Origin: a virus
DNA length: 27,959 bases
IMG/VR virus record: IMGVR_UViG_3300018432_000039
Coordinates: 1-27,959 of that record
Direction: 5' to 3' (one strand)
Shown here: piece after piece, positions 21,596 through 27,959 of the stretch
Layout: every line of letters begins with the position of its first letter
Position numbering within the stretch: position 1 is the first letter of the stretch
Position numbers and translations under genes: made by a program
The notes under the pieces: generated by a model
The model's input: only the letters and a program-made list of their open reading frames with translations
What the model was told of the DNA's origin: nothing
Database searches by the model: none

Positions 21596-22534
21596 CTATT
21601 CGGCCCGGCCGACCATCCGCAGTTCGACTTCCGTCACGCGCACAGCCTGTCGCGCGTTCACCAGAATGTCGGCAACCGGTTCGCGGATGCGGACATTGTG
21701 AACACCCGGGACGAATGCCGCATCATAGATCGCGGCCAGTGTGTGATCCCCGCCCAGCACCCGCTGCGCTTCAATATGCGCGTCAACCGCTGCGCGGATT
21801 TGCGCCATGATGCTGGTTTCGTCGATTGCCGGCAGCAAGGTGATATCGATCACGTATTTCGTGTTAATCACCACGACACCGGCAACGCGCACCACCGCGG
21901 TCAGAGGCTTCACCGTCGGTTTGTGCAAATGCGATCGCGCCGCCTCGATTTCCGCGGTGGTCGGCTTCGGATCGGGGCGATCCGCCATCAGCGTCACCAC
22001 GACTTCCTGATCATAGCGCGACAGATGCACCAGCACGGCGCTGGCGTCTTTCAGCGTCGGCACCGCGGTCAGCGCGTGGAACACATAGGCTTCCTCTGCC
22101 CCGGCGGTGCTGAACGCGTTCGCCGCCAGCCAGATGCGCCGCCGATAGCGGTTATCCATGCGGCGCTGTTCGATCAGCGGCGTGGTCAGCACATCATAGG
22201 TTTCGCTGGTCGCGCGTGGCACGCCGCCGGGATAGCGCGACGCGATCGCGTCCAGATCACCGCCGATCGCATGCACCAGTGTCAGCGCACGCGCGGCCTG
22301 ATTCACCCGATCTTCCAGCTTCACGTGAAGGTCGGTGTTAACTTCCTGATTGATCTTGATCGGGTCGAATTCCAGCCCTTCCACGTCATACTGCGCGCCC
22401 ATCGGCGGGTCGTATTCCGTCCAGCGGGTTTTCAGCGCCGTCATGCGTTCGACCAGCGTGGCTTCGCTGTCCGTCGGAACGATGACCACCATCGCCGGCA
22501 GTTGATTCGGATCGATAATGGAAAAGCGACTCAT
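21596..22534 (-). CDS. J: Baseplate assembly protein J
   Basis: A 312-residue Baseplate_J family protein, close to P2 gpJ (about 302). Features include DSEATLVERMTALKTRW, the helical LEDRVNQAARALTLVHAIGG and DLDAIASRYPGGVPR, NRYRRRIWLAANAFSTAGAE with AYVFHALTAVPTLKDASAVL, PKPTTAEIEAARSHLHKP and the C-terminal HTLAAIYDAAFVPGVHNVRI. It forms part of the baseplate wedge with gpW and gpI. The ATG overlaps the gpW stop as ATGA, and gpI follows at once. Confidence 0.94.
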   Translation of the reverse strand: MSRFSIIDPNQLPAMVVIVPTDSEATLVERMTALKTRWTEYDPPMGAQYDVEGLEFDPIKINQEVNTDLHVKLEDRVNQAARALTLVHAIGGDLDAIASRYPGGVPRATSETYDVLTTPLIEQRRMDNRYRRRIWLAANAFSTAGAEEAYVFHALTAVPTLKDASAVLVHLSRYDQEVVVTLMADRPDPKPTTAEIEAARSHLHKPTVKPLTAVVRVAGVVVINTKYVIDITLLPAIDETSIMAQIRAAVDAHIEAQRVLGGDHTLAAIYDAAFVPGVHNVRIREPVADILVNARQAVRVTEVELRMVGRAE

Positions 22535-23070
22535 GGTTGCGGCCTATCCCACATCCCCTGCCCATTGCCGACGATGCCCATGGACTTTTGCGTTTCCGGC
22601 GTCACGTCGCCCAGATGCGCGCGCGGCCGGTGAATCCCTTCGTTCCGGAACGTCGCGTGCCCCAGCCGCAGTTCCTCCGGTGAAGTCAGCGAATTGATCA
22701 CGTTCGGCGCTGTTTCTTCCGGCGATCTGGTCAGCATGCGCACCCGCGTCACCCGATAGTTCGGTTCCCACAGATCGATCGCGCTCGCGATGGCCCAATA
22801 GAATCGGGTTATCACGCGCGACGTGGCCAGTTCGCCAAGGATATGCGGAACGAACGAACCAACCCATCGCCGCAGAACGCGGTCATGGTAGCGCGTCACA
22901 AATATCGTGAAGATCGACTGTTCAGTGTGCGACCAGCCGACAAGCATCTTCCCCGTTTTACGATCCATGCCGACCCGCACCGGGCGAACCGGCGCAGGTC
23001 GGATATTATCCGGCCAGATATAGGCCGAAGGGTCATAATCTTCGTACCGCGGAAAAGTGTTGTCGGCCAC
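22531..23070 (-). CDS. W: Baseplate wedge protein W (gp25-like)
   Basis: A 179-residue member of the gpW/gp25-like family. The signature is clear: VGMDRKTGKMLVGWSHTEQS followed by IFTIFVTRYHDRVLRRWVGS and FVPHILGELATSRVITRFYW, the EQSI..I..TR...RV.R..GS..P..L pattern of gp25. The start is GTG at 23070. It is longer than P2 gpW (about 115) because of an N-terminal extension and about 60 extra C-terminal residues. In the wedge it contacts the first sheath ring and helps trigger contraction. The usual order V-W-J is kept except for the small gene before it. Confidence 0.92.
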   Translation of the reverse strand: MADNTFPRYEDYDPSAYIWPDNIRPAPVRPVRVGMDRKTGKMLVGWSHTEQSIFTIFVTRYHDRVLRRWVGSFVPHILGELATSRVITRFYWAIASAIDLWEPNYRVTRVRMLTRSPEETAPNVINSLTSPEELRLGHATFRNEGIHRPRAHLGDVTPETQKSMGIVGNGQGMWDRPQP

Positions 23071-23079
23071 AGATCACGT

Positions 23080-23382
23080 TTACTTTTTCGCCTGACCCGG
23101 GGCGTCGGCCATCTTCGTGCCCTTGTCCAGCGTGGCTTTGCCTTCGCCGATTAGCTGCTGTGTGGCGGCCATGCCTTTCGCGCTTTTCTTTTCCAGAGGC
23201 TTCGTGCCCAGCACGCCCTGATCAAGCAAATACTGGGCTTGCGCTTGCGTCAAACGAACGATGCGATCGCCATCACGATCGACCGGGACCTGACCGCCAA
23301 GGTTTTCGACGGTCGAATCATAAACATAGAATTCCTCGATAGGGTCAGGCTTGCGCGGGACTCCAGCGGGTGAACGTGCCAT
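23080..23382 (-). CDS. Small hypothetical protein between gpV and gpW
   Basis: A 100-residue protein with an AGGAG site before the ATG. It contains PIEEFYVYDSTVENLGGQVP, DRIVRLTQAQAQYLLDQGVL and a basic Lys-rich tail (LEKKSAKGMAATQQL). The segment LTQAQAQYLLDQG looks like a helix-turn motif that recurs in small phage tail-region proteins, but I cannot name a family. No signal or membrane segment. Its location among wedge genes suggests a minor baseplate or assembly factor. Confidence 0.7.
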   Translation of the reverse strand: MARSPAGVPRKPDPIEEFYVYDSTVENLGGQVPVDRDGDRIVRLTQAQAQYLLDQGVLGTKPLEKKSAKGMAATQQLIGEGKATLDKGTKMADAPGQAKK

Positions 23383-23396
23383 CGGTTTCGCTCCTA

Positions 23397-24134
23397 TCAG
23401 TCGTTTTTGTCATCATCCGGAACCGGGTCCTTGCCGATGACGATCGGGTGTGAGGCTATAATCTTTCCCTTCACCACCACAAGCCACGTGTCGGTGCCCA
23501 TCTTGATTTTCGCACCTTCCTTGTGCGCCGCGTACCGTCCGGCATTCTTCACGCGCCCGGTCAGATAGCCTTCCTTGTTCATGCGCTGAACCATGTCGGG
23601 GTCGGCCTTTTGCGGCTGGCGCTTCTGCGGCGTTTCCGACGCATCACCACCGCCCCCTTCGCCGCCGCCTCCACCCGCGCCGCCCGCGCCGCCGCCTTGC
23701 TGACCTTGCTGGCCGCCCTGTTGCTGTTGTGGTTCCTGCAACCAGTTCTGAAACGTCGATTTCGTTTTCAGGCCGCGCAGCGCATCCTGCTGATAGGTTT
23801 CTTCATCCTGCCCCGAATTGCTCGCGTGATCCGGCGCTTTATATTGATTGTTCTCCGCATAGGCCTGAACTTCCGCCTGCCGAAGATCGCCATCCGGCGA
23901 ACTCATCATGACGTTCTGGCCTTTTTTGAAAAACTTCCGTTCGCGCGATCCGCCGCGGTGATTGCCGGTGTGAAGCCACGGCGACATGAACTTTCCGCCG
24001 CCGGACTGTTCGCCCATGTTCACCCGGATTTTATCTTCCTTCACTTCCTCGATTGTGCCCTGCCGGCTGCCGAAGGCGCTCTTTCGTTTCAGGTCTGCCA
24101 CTTCGAAAAGCAGCTTCTGCATGTCGTTTGCCAT
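23397..24134 (-). CDS. V: Baseplate spike protein V
   Basis: A 245-residue gpV-family spike. I place the start at ATG 24134, which shares its A with the upstream stop (TGATG); a GTG one codon earlier is the alternative. Residues about 1-85 form the OB-like domain (GTIEEVKEDKIRVNMGEQSG, SPWLHTGNHRG, GQNVMMSSPDGDLRQAEVQA). Residues about 140-170 are a Gln/Gly-rich linker. The C-terminal part (MVQRMNKEGYLTGRVKNAGR, AHKEGAKIKMGTDTWLVVVK, IASHPIVIGKDP) is the short needle. The family pierces the outer membrane. I could not see the His-x-His iron site of the P2 tip. Confidence 0.92.
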   Translation of the reverse strand: MANDMQKLLFEVADLKRKSAFGSRQGTIEEVKEDKIRVNMGEQSGGGKFMSPWLHTGNHRGGSRERKFFKKGQNVMMSSPDGDLRQAEVQAYAENNQYKAPDHASNSGQDEETYQQDALRGLKTKSTFQNWLQEPQQQQGGQQGQQGGGAGGAGGGGGEGGGGDASETPQKRQPQKADPDMVQRMNKEGYLTGRVKNAGRYAAHKEGAKIKMGTDTWLVVVKGKIIASHPIVIGKDPVPDDDKND

Positions 24135-24361
24135 CACCTTTCCCCGCTGTATGGATCACGAATGAATGCAAAATAATCGATTGCGGCGTCCATGGCACGT
24201 TCCCGCAACCGGTCCAGCTTTCTTTTTCTGCGGTTACTCAATGCCGCGCGCGACACCGCCAAGTCGGCCGGCAGTTCGTCGCCGCCCTCCACTTCGTAGT
24301 CATCGGCGGTTTCAAAAACCGAAACTGTCAAGGTGCCAAGAAACTGGCGCGGGGCGGTCAC
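24134..24361 (-). CDS. Small hypothetical protein upstream of gpV
   Basis: A 75-residue protein with a GTG start in a GTGA overlap with the preceding stop. It opens with beta-like sequence (QFLGTLTVSVFETADDYEVE) and ends in a basic helix (RAALSNRRKRKLDRLRERAM). No family is recognised. By position between head and spike genes it could be a tail-completion factor, but nothing in the sequence proves it. Both ends are translationally coupled to neighbours. Confidence 0.65.
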   Translation of the reverse strand: MTAPRQFLGTLTVSVFETADDYEVEGGDELPADLAVSRAALSNRRKRKLDRLRERAMDAAIDYFAFIRDPYSGER

Positions 24362-25245
24362 GGGTCAGGATCGGGCGGGGGCGCTGGTTCGATGACCGCC
24401 GGATGGCCGCCCGCTTCATCCGTTGTCGTGATCTTCACGGCGATCGCCGGATCGTCAAGGTTGCTGTGTGTGATGGTGTCCGCGGCATGCGGGGCGATGC
24501 CGGCGGCCATCGTGCCTTCGCGCGAAATGTTCAGCAGCGACCACTGTTCAACCCAATGCGACAGATCATTATCCGACACGATATGCGCTCGCAGGATTTT
24601 GCCGATCGCGCCCATTTCCGCATCGGCTTCGAAAGCGGTCAGCAACTGGTTCCAGAACGCTGGAAGTTCGCCCGTGCGGAATAGCGGCTCCGCAATCGTG
24701 CGCAGTTGCATGCGAATCACCCGGCTTGCGTACCTGACGGCCGGGGCCTTGTCGGGATCGTGCCCGGGGCCTCCACGCCGCACTTCGATCTTCGATCGAT
24801 CGCGGATCGTCATCTTGCGCCAGAATTCCGCCCACGGGTTATCGGCAGAAAACAGCGCCTGCCCGACCTGCCGGCAGATCAGGCCGACCTGCAATTCCAG
24901 CGCTTCATCGGTTTCCGCAAGGTCGCGCACCAGCGTGTCGGCTGGCACCTGATCAATGTCCGGGTCGCTGGGATCACGGTCGCCCGGGTTAGTGGTCATC
25001 TGGTAAACGTCGGAAACGGCGACTTCGATCAGCAGCCAGACCGTTGCCTGACCCGTCGCCATCGACAGTTCCAGCGGATCGATATCGGCGTCATCGGTGA
25101 AGACTCCGATGTACGGCTCGCGATCGGCGTCCAGCTTTATGTCAGCAGCCTGCGCCGGCGAATCGAACACGCGCGATCCGACGAACGTGCGCCCGCGCAG
25201 GGCCTTCACGGTCAGCAGTCGCAGAATATCTTGCGTTAAGATCAC
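24358..25245 (-). CDS. Hypothetical neck/tail-completion protein
   Basis: A 295-residue protein. I place the start at GTG 25245, which forms a GTGA overlap with the preceding stop; a GTG at 25260 would add five residues. It begins MILTQDILRLLTVKALRGRT. The middle is acidic and contains a hydrophobic segment (ATGQATVWLLIEVAVSDVYQ) too short of charge-free length to be a membrane helix. It ends with a Pro/Asp tail. The family is not recognised. It occupies the place of P2 tail-completion genes (R/S) between head-completion and gpV, so a neck or tail-terminator role is the best guess. Translational coupling supports its reality. Confidence 0.75.
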   Translation of the reverse strand: MILTQDILRLLTVKALRGRTFVGSRVFDSPAQAADIKLDADREPYIGVFTDDADIDPLELSMATGQATVWLLIEVAVSDVYQMTTNPGDRDPSDPDIDQVPADTLVRDLAETDEALELQVGLICRQVGQALFSADNPWAEFWRKMTIRDRSKIEVRRGGPGHDPDKAPAVRYASRVIRMQLRTIAEPLFRTGELPAFWNQLLTAFEADAEMGAIGKILRAHIVSDNDLSHWVEQWSLLNISREGTMAAGIAPHAADTITHSNLDDPAIAVKITTTDEAGGHPAVIEPAPPPDPDP

Positions 25246-25688
25246 CGCACCACCGCGCACCAGAACAGCAACCGGGCGCTGCCATCCTCTGCCATGCGCG
25301 TGATTTCGACAAGGCGATCGGCGGCGTTTTTCTGTTCTGGAAGTTCGAAGCGATCGCCCTTTTTCGGATAGCCGTGCGTCGCATAGTCATCTTCGAAGTA
25401 GGCGCGTTCGATATCGATCAGCAGCGCAGCGCCGGCGATCTGGCCGCCCTGTTCGGTGTTGCCTCCAGCGCCTTCCACCGGCGCTGTGGTCGATCGCCAC
25501 GACACCACGGCCCGCAAGGGATCGTCGATCGTTTCGCCGCGCACGGGGCGAATTGGATCGGGCGTCGGCGTCGTTTTTACGTAAGTGCCGCCGGCTGGGC
25601 GAACGTAAGGCCGCCACACCACCGATTCATTCAAAAGGCGGCCCACACTGCGGGCCGCCCTTTCGTCTAATTCGTCGAAAACCGTCAA
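25242..25688 (-). CDS. Head completion / head-tail joining-like protein
   Basis: A 148-residue protein with a TTG start (25688) three bases after the capsid stop; an internal GTG about 15 codons in is the alternative. Sequence: FDELDERAARSVGRLLNESV, then VWRPYVRPAGGTYV, IERAYFEDDYATHGYPKKGD, RFELPEQKNAADRLVEITRM. The KKGDRFELP and EITRM-A-EDG...LFWC pattern is like lambda FII/head-completion proteins, which are mainly beta barrels at the head-tail junction. The match is by pattern and position, not a diagnostic motif. Confidence 0.7.
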   Translation of the reverse strand: MTVFDELDERAARSVGRLLNESVVWRPYVRPAGGTYVKTTPTPDPIRPVRGETIDDPLRAVVSWRSTTAPVEGAGGNTEQGGQIAGAALLIDIERAYFEDDYATHGYPKKGDRFELPEQKNAADRLVEITRMAEDGSARLLFWCAVVR

Positions 25689-25691
25689 GGT

Positions 25692-26708
25692 CTATGACGC
25701 GGTGGCGCGCTGCAACACTTCCGGCCGCAGGCAGAAATAAAGCGGATATTTATACCCCTCGACCCGCTGCCACGCACCGCGATCGCGGTCCGGGATGGTC
25801 ATCGCGTAAATGTCCTGCCCGGGGCGATTGATGAAGGGTTCGAATTCAGCCGGGCCAAGGGCGCGGCCGAAAACATTGCGGGCACCGACCGGGAAGAAAC
25901 GCGCCGTGCCGGCTGGGATCGCAATCGCGCCGTCATCGCTGGGGCGGAACTTGTGCCAGATGATGCCGCCGAACTCGAATTCGTCGGGCGACCGGCGGTT
26001 CAGTTCCATCGCGCCGGACCAGCCCAGATAGGCGCGCTCCACCATCGGATGGCTGATCAGCAGTGCGAAAAACGCCGGATCGGCAAGCGCATGGACAACG
26101 GTCTGACCGTTCACCCATCCGCCCTTATAGGCCAACTGCATGGCGTCGATGATTTGCGTGCACTTGTCGCGCACGTTCGTGGTCGCGACGTTCAGGGCGA
26201 AGTTCACCGCGGTCGGCTCGGCGATATCCCAGTGATCATAGAAATCGTCCAGCACCGTCACGCCGTCGGCGTCCATCACCTTGCCCATCAGGGCACCGAA
26301 GCGCATGTGTTCTTCGGTCAGTTCAAGGTCCTGCCGGATTTGAACACCGCGGCTCGCAACTTCGGCGGTCAGATCGGCAACCGCCTGCAAGCGCGGAAGC
26401 TGCAAAACGCCCTGCAATTCTTCCGCATAGATCGTCGAACCCTTGGCAAGTCGCTTCGTGCTGAACAGGCGGAATTCGCCACCGCCCTTTTCCAGTTCGA
26501 CGGGCGGCGCGCCGATCGGGCTGACCGGCACCAGCGATCGCGAATTGTCCCGGCGGAACACGGCGACCGCCCGGAAGCGGCTGCGCGTTGTCGGGAATAG
26601 CGCTTCGCCGAACTGGCCAAGCAAGTCGGGCACGTAGTCAATCCGTTCGAAGGCGGCAGTCAGTTCGATCGCCCGGAACGATGTGCTGGTGAAAAGGTCT
26701 TGCAGCAT
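25692..26708 (-). CDS. Major capsid protein, lambda gpE family
   Basis: A 338-residue protein, nearly the length of lambda gpE (341). It contains the phage capsid E patterns: FTSTSFRAIELTAAFERIDY, SRFRAVAVFRRDNSRSLVPV and PIGAPPVELEKGGGEFRLFS in the N-arm, AVADLTAEVASRGVQIRQDL and TEEHMRFGALMGKV in the E-loop/spine region, then HWDIAEPTAVNFAL and the C-terminal TIPDRDRGAWQRVEGYKYPL. It forms the icosahedral shell with the HK97 fold and works with the decoration protein encoded just upstream. The ATG at 26708 is the only reasonable start. Confidence 0.94.
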   Translation of the reverse strand: MLQDLFTSTSFRAIELTAAFERIDYVPDLLGQFGEALFPTTRSRFRAVAVFRRDNSRSLVPVSPIGAPPVELEKGGGEFRLFSTKRLAKGSTIYAEELQGVLQLPRLQAVADLTAEVASRGVQIRQDLELTEEHMRFGALMGKVMDADGVTVLDDFYDHWDIAEPTAVNFALNVATTNVRDKCTQIIDAMQLAYKGGWVNGQTVVHALADPAFFALLISHPMVERAYLGWSGAMELNRRSPDEFEFGGIIWHKFRPSDDGAIAIPAGTARFFPVGARNVFGRALGPAEFEPFINRPGQDIYAMTIPDRDRGAWQRVEGYKYPLYFCLRPEVLQRATAS

Positions 26709-26750
26709 TGGATTTGCTCGCTTTCGCTGGGGGCGACTAAGGCCTGTTGA

Positions 26751-27410
26751 TTACCGGAACGCGATGCCAGCGGCGGCCAGTGCCGCATACGCGGCATCTT
26801 TCTGGCCATTCGTTGGCGTACCGGCGAAGGCAAGCGCCGCACGCTGAACTTCCGCGTCGCGCACGATGAAGGTGGCCTTCACGGCCACATCCGTCGCATC
26901 GACGGTTTCGAACAGAATGGCGGAAGCCTTGTCTGCGCCGGTTGCACCGCCGGCGGGATCATAAGGCACATATTCGCCAGACCCTGCCGCAGCCGTCACG
27001 GTGATATCGAAGCCATCGCCGGCAGCGAACGGTGTACCGCCTGCGGTGATGGTAAAATTCACGGGGCCGTTGAATGCCGCGCCCGGTGCGCCGCGCCCCA
27101 CTTCCTCGCCGCCCGGTCCGTAAACCGCGAACGTGTCAGCGTCCAGAAACCGCGCGCGATAGACGCCCGCGCCGGCGTCATTGTCGGCGGTCAGGGTGCC
27201 AAGCGTGCCGTTGCCGGTGTTGCCGCCGGCGGCCGCGGCCGAAGATGATCCGCGCGTCGCGGCACTGGACCGGCGCGCCATAATCATGCCGTTCGGGACC
27301 TTCCCCGCACCGGATGCGACCACGGCCTGTTCACGCGAACGATAGCCGCGCGCTTCTGAAACGATAAACGTGGCGGCAAAGCCGACCGGGTTCACTAAGA
27401 CGGGGGCCAT
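26751..27410 (-). CDS. Head decoration protein (lambda gpD-like) with inserted beta domain
   Basis: A 219-residue protein just before the capsid gene, where lambda carries gpD (110 residues). The start (FIVSEARGYRSREQAVVASG, AGKVPNGMIMAR) and end (ASAILFETVDATDVAVKATF, IVRDAEVQRAALAF) fit decoration proteins. Between them, about residues 60-140, lies an extra beta segment (GNGTLGTLTADNDAGAGVYR, ARFLDADTFAVYGPGGEEVG, NFTITAGGTPFAAGDGFDIT), the Gly/Ala/Thr-rich module seen inserted in other phage decoration proteins. It trims the capsid threefold axes and stabilises the filled head. GGAG upstream of the ATG. Confidence 0.85.
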   Translation of the reverse strand: MAPVLVNPVGFAATFIVSEARGYRSREQAVVASGAGKVPNGMIMARRSSAATRGSSSAAAAGGNTGNGTLGTLTADNDAGAGVYRARFLDADTFAVYGPGGEEVGRGAPGAAFNGPVNFTITAGGTPFAAGDGFDITVTAAAGSGEYVPYDPAGGATGADKASAILFETVDATDVAVKATFIVRDAEVQRAALAFAGTPTNGQKDAAYAALAAAGIAFR

Positions 27411-27451
27411 AGGTCATTCACTCCGTTTCGGGGCCGATGCCCGCGTTTAGA

Positions 27452-27922
27452 TTATCGCCGTGCGCTGGTGTTGCCGCCGGGATAGCGGCGCTGCGCAGCG
27501 GTCGAAGCATTTACGGTTTTCAGGGCGCTGTCCCAGTTGCTGCCCTCTGTGTGGGCTTCCAGCGCAGCGGCCTTTTGCTCACCCGGATGGCTGGTCACGT
27601 CGTCTGCGCCGGTTTCGTTGGCGCGCTGACCGATCGGCGGGATCGCAGCGGCCACGGCGACATTCGCGACCACAAAGGCCACAACGTCATCGGCGCTCAT
27701 GCCGGGCGATTTGATTGCAAGGTCCAGCGCCGCCTTTTCGCGGCCCTTCACACCTTCGTTCGAAAGGATCGATGCAAGTCGCGTTTGCGCGGTGGCGGTG
27801 CCTTCGGCAACGCCGGCGCTGAACACGTCAGATCGGAAGCGGTCCACGTCGGCCGACGTGACCAGCAAATCGCTGTTTTCCTGCGGCGTGCCCAGAAGCT
27901 GAATTGTTCGTGGATCGGTCAT
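27452..27922 (-). CDS. Head scaffold-like protein
   Basis: A 156-residue protein. Its signature is RLASILSNEGVKGREKAALD, LAIKSPGMSADDVVAFVVAN, matching the RI..I....E..GRE.LA..LA....MS...A motif found at the C-terminus of phage protease/scaffold proteins of the lambda C-Nu3 type. It should guide capsid assembly and be cleaved or expelled. Here it appears as its own gene, since AAGGGG precedes the ATG and an upstream frame ends in an ATGA overlap with it. An alternative is that it is one part of a split protease-scaffold. Confidence 0.75.
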   Translation of the reverse strand: MTDPRTIQLLGTPQENSDLLVTSADVDRFRSDVFSAGVAEGTATAQTRLASILSNEGVKGREKAALDLAIKSPGMSADDVVAFVVANVAVAAAIPPIGQRANETGADDVTSHPGEQKAAALEAHTEGSNWDSALKTVNASTAAQRRYPGGNTSARR

Positions 27923-27959
27923 TTATCACACCCCTTCGTGCCGGCTTGCGGCTTAGGTC
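27919..27959 (-). CDS. C-terminal end of an upstream gene (partial)
   Basis: The frame from the right edge reads PKPQAGTKGCDK and stops at TGA 27921-27919, overlapping the scaffold ATG as ATGA. Only 12 codons are visible. The overlap style matches true gene joins here. By position it is probably the head maturation protease (S49/ClpP type) normally found upstream of scaffold, but the visible part cannot prove it. Confidence 0.4.
   Translation of the reverse strand, partial: PKPQAGTKGCDK

Overview
The window is the late structural region of a contractile-tailed bacteriophage or prophage. Every convincing gene lies on the minus strand, so transcription runs from high to low coordinates and the window is read here from its right end. 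The DNA is strongly GC-rich with G/C at most third codon positions. Genes are packed with ATGA, GTGA and TGATG stop/start overlaps, and many starts follow an AAGGGA- or GGAGG-type ribosome binding site. GC content and codon style suggest a high-GC proteobacterial host, perhaps an alphaproteobacterium, but this is inference. No integrase, repressor, att site, tRNA, rRNA, CRISPR or insertion sequence was seen.

Layout in transcription order. (1) Head, 27959-25242: the end of an upstream gene, a scaffold-like protein, a lambda gpD-type decoration protein with an extra domain, a lambda gpE-type major capsid protein and a head-completion-like protein. (2) Neck and baseplate, 25245-20244: two tail-completion candidates by position, spike gpV, a small unknown, wedge gpW, gpJ and an unusually long gpI. 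(3) Fibre and accessory module, 20228-12229: a 763-residue tail protein, a fibre with a heptad-repeat stalk, a glycine-rich tip-like protein, an Asp-box protein and several small proteins, one of them a cupin. (4) Tail shaft, 12216-3384: sheath, tube, tail assembly chaperone, a 1132-residue tape measure with two cell-wall hydrolase-like domains, a free-standing GIY-YIG endonuclease, gpU, gpX and gpD. (5) Lysis and accessory end, 3368-1: endolysin, a two-helix holin candidate, an isolated unknown gene ending at a strong intrinsic terminator, then a cluster of small membrane, exported and coiled-coil proteins running off the left edge.

The plan is mosaic: a lambda-type head (decoration plus capsid E) joined to a P2-type contractile tail kept in P2 order (V-W-J-I-fibres-FI-FII-E-T-U-X-D). 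The genes together make one virion assembly line. Scaffold, decoration and capsid build the head; the completion proteins close the neck; V/W/J/I/D/U/X form baseplate and tail ends; the tape measure sets tube length and probably carries wall-cutting activity; the fibre module sets host range; endolysin and membrane proteins release progeny.

No stretch longer than 300 bases lacks a gene. The largest gaps are 2182-2455 (a hairpin and a weak promoter candidate) and 10532-10680 (nothing convincing). The most interesting signals are a roughly 95-residue domain inserted cleanly into the sheath, the double-hydrolase tape measure, a cupin with a Cys-x2-Cys-x2-Cys tail inside the fibre module, paired hairpins with a 26-codon reading frame between tube and chaperone, and the small-protein cluster beyond the terminator.
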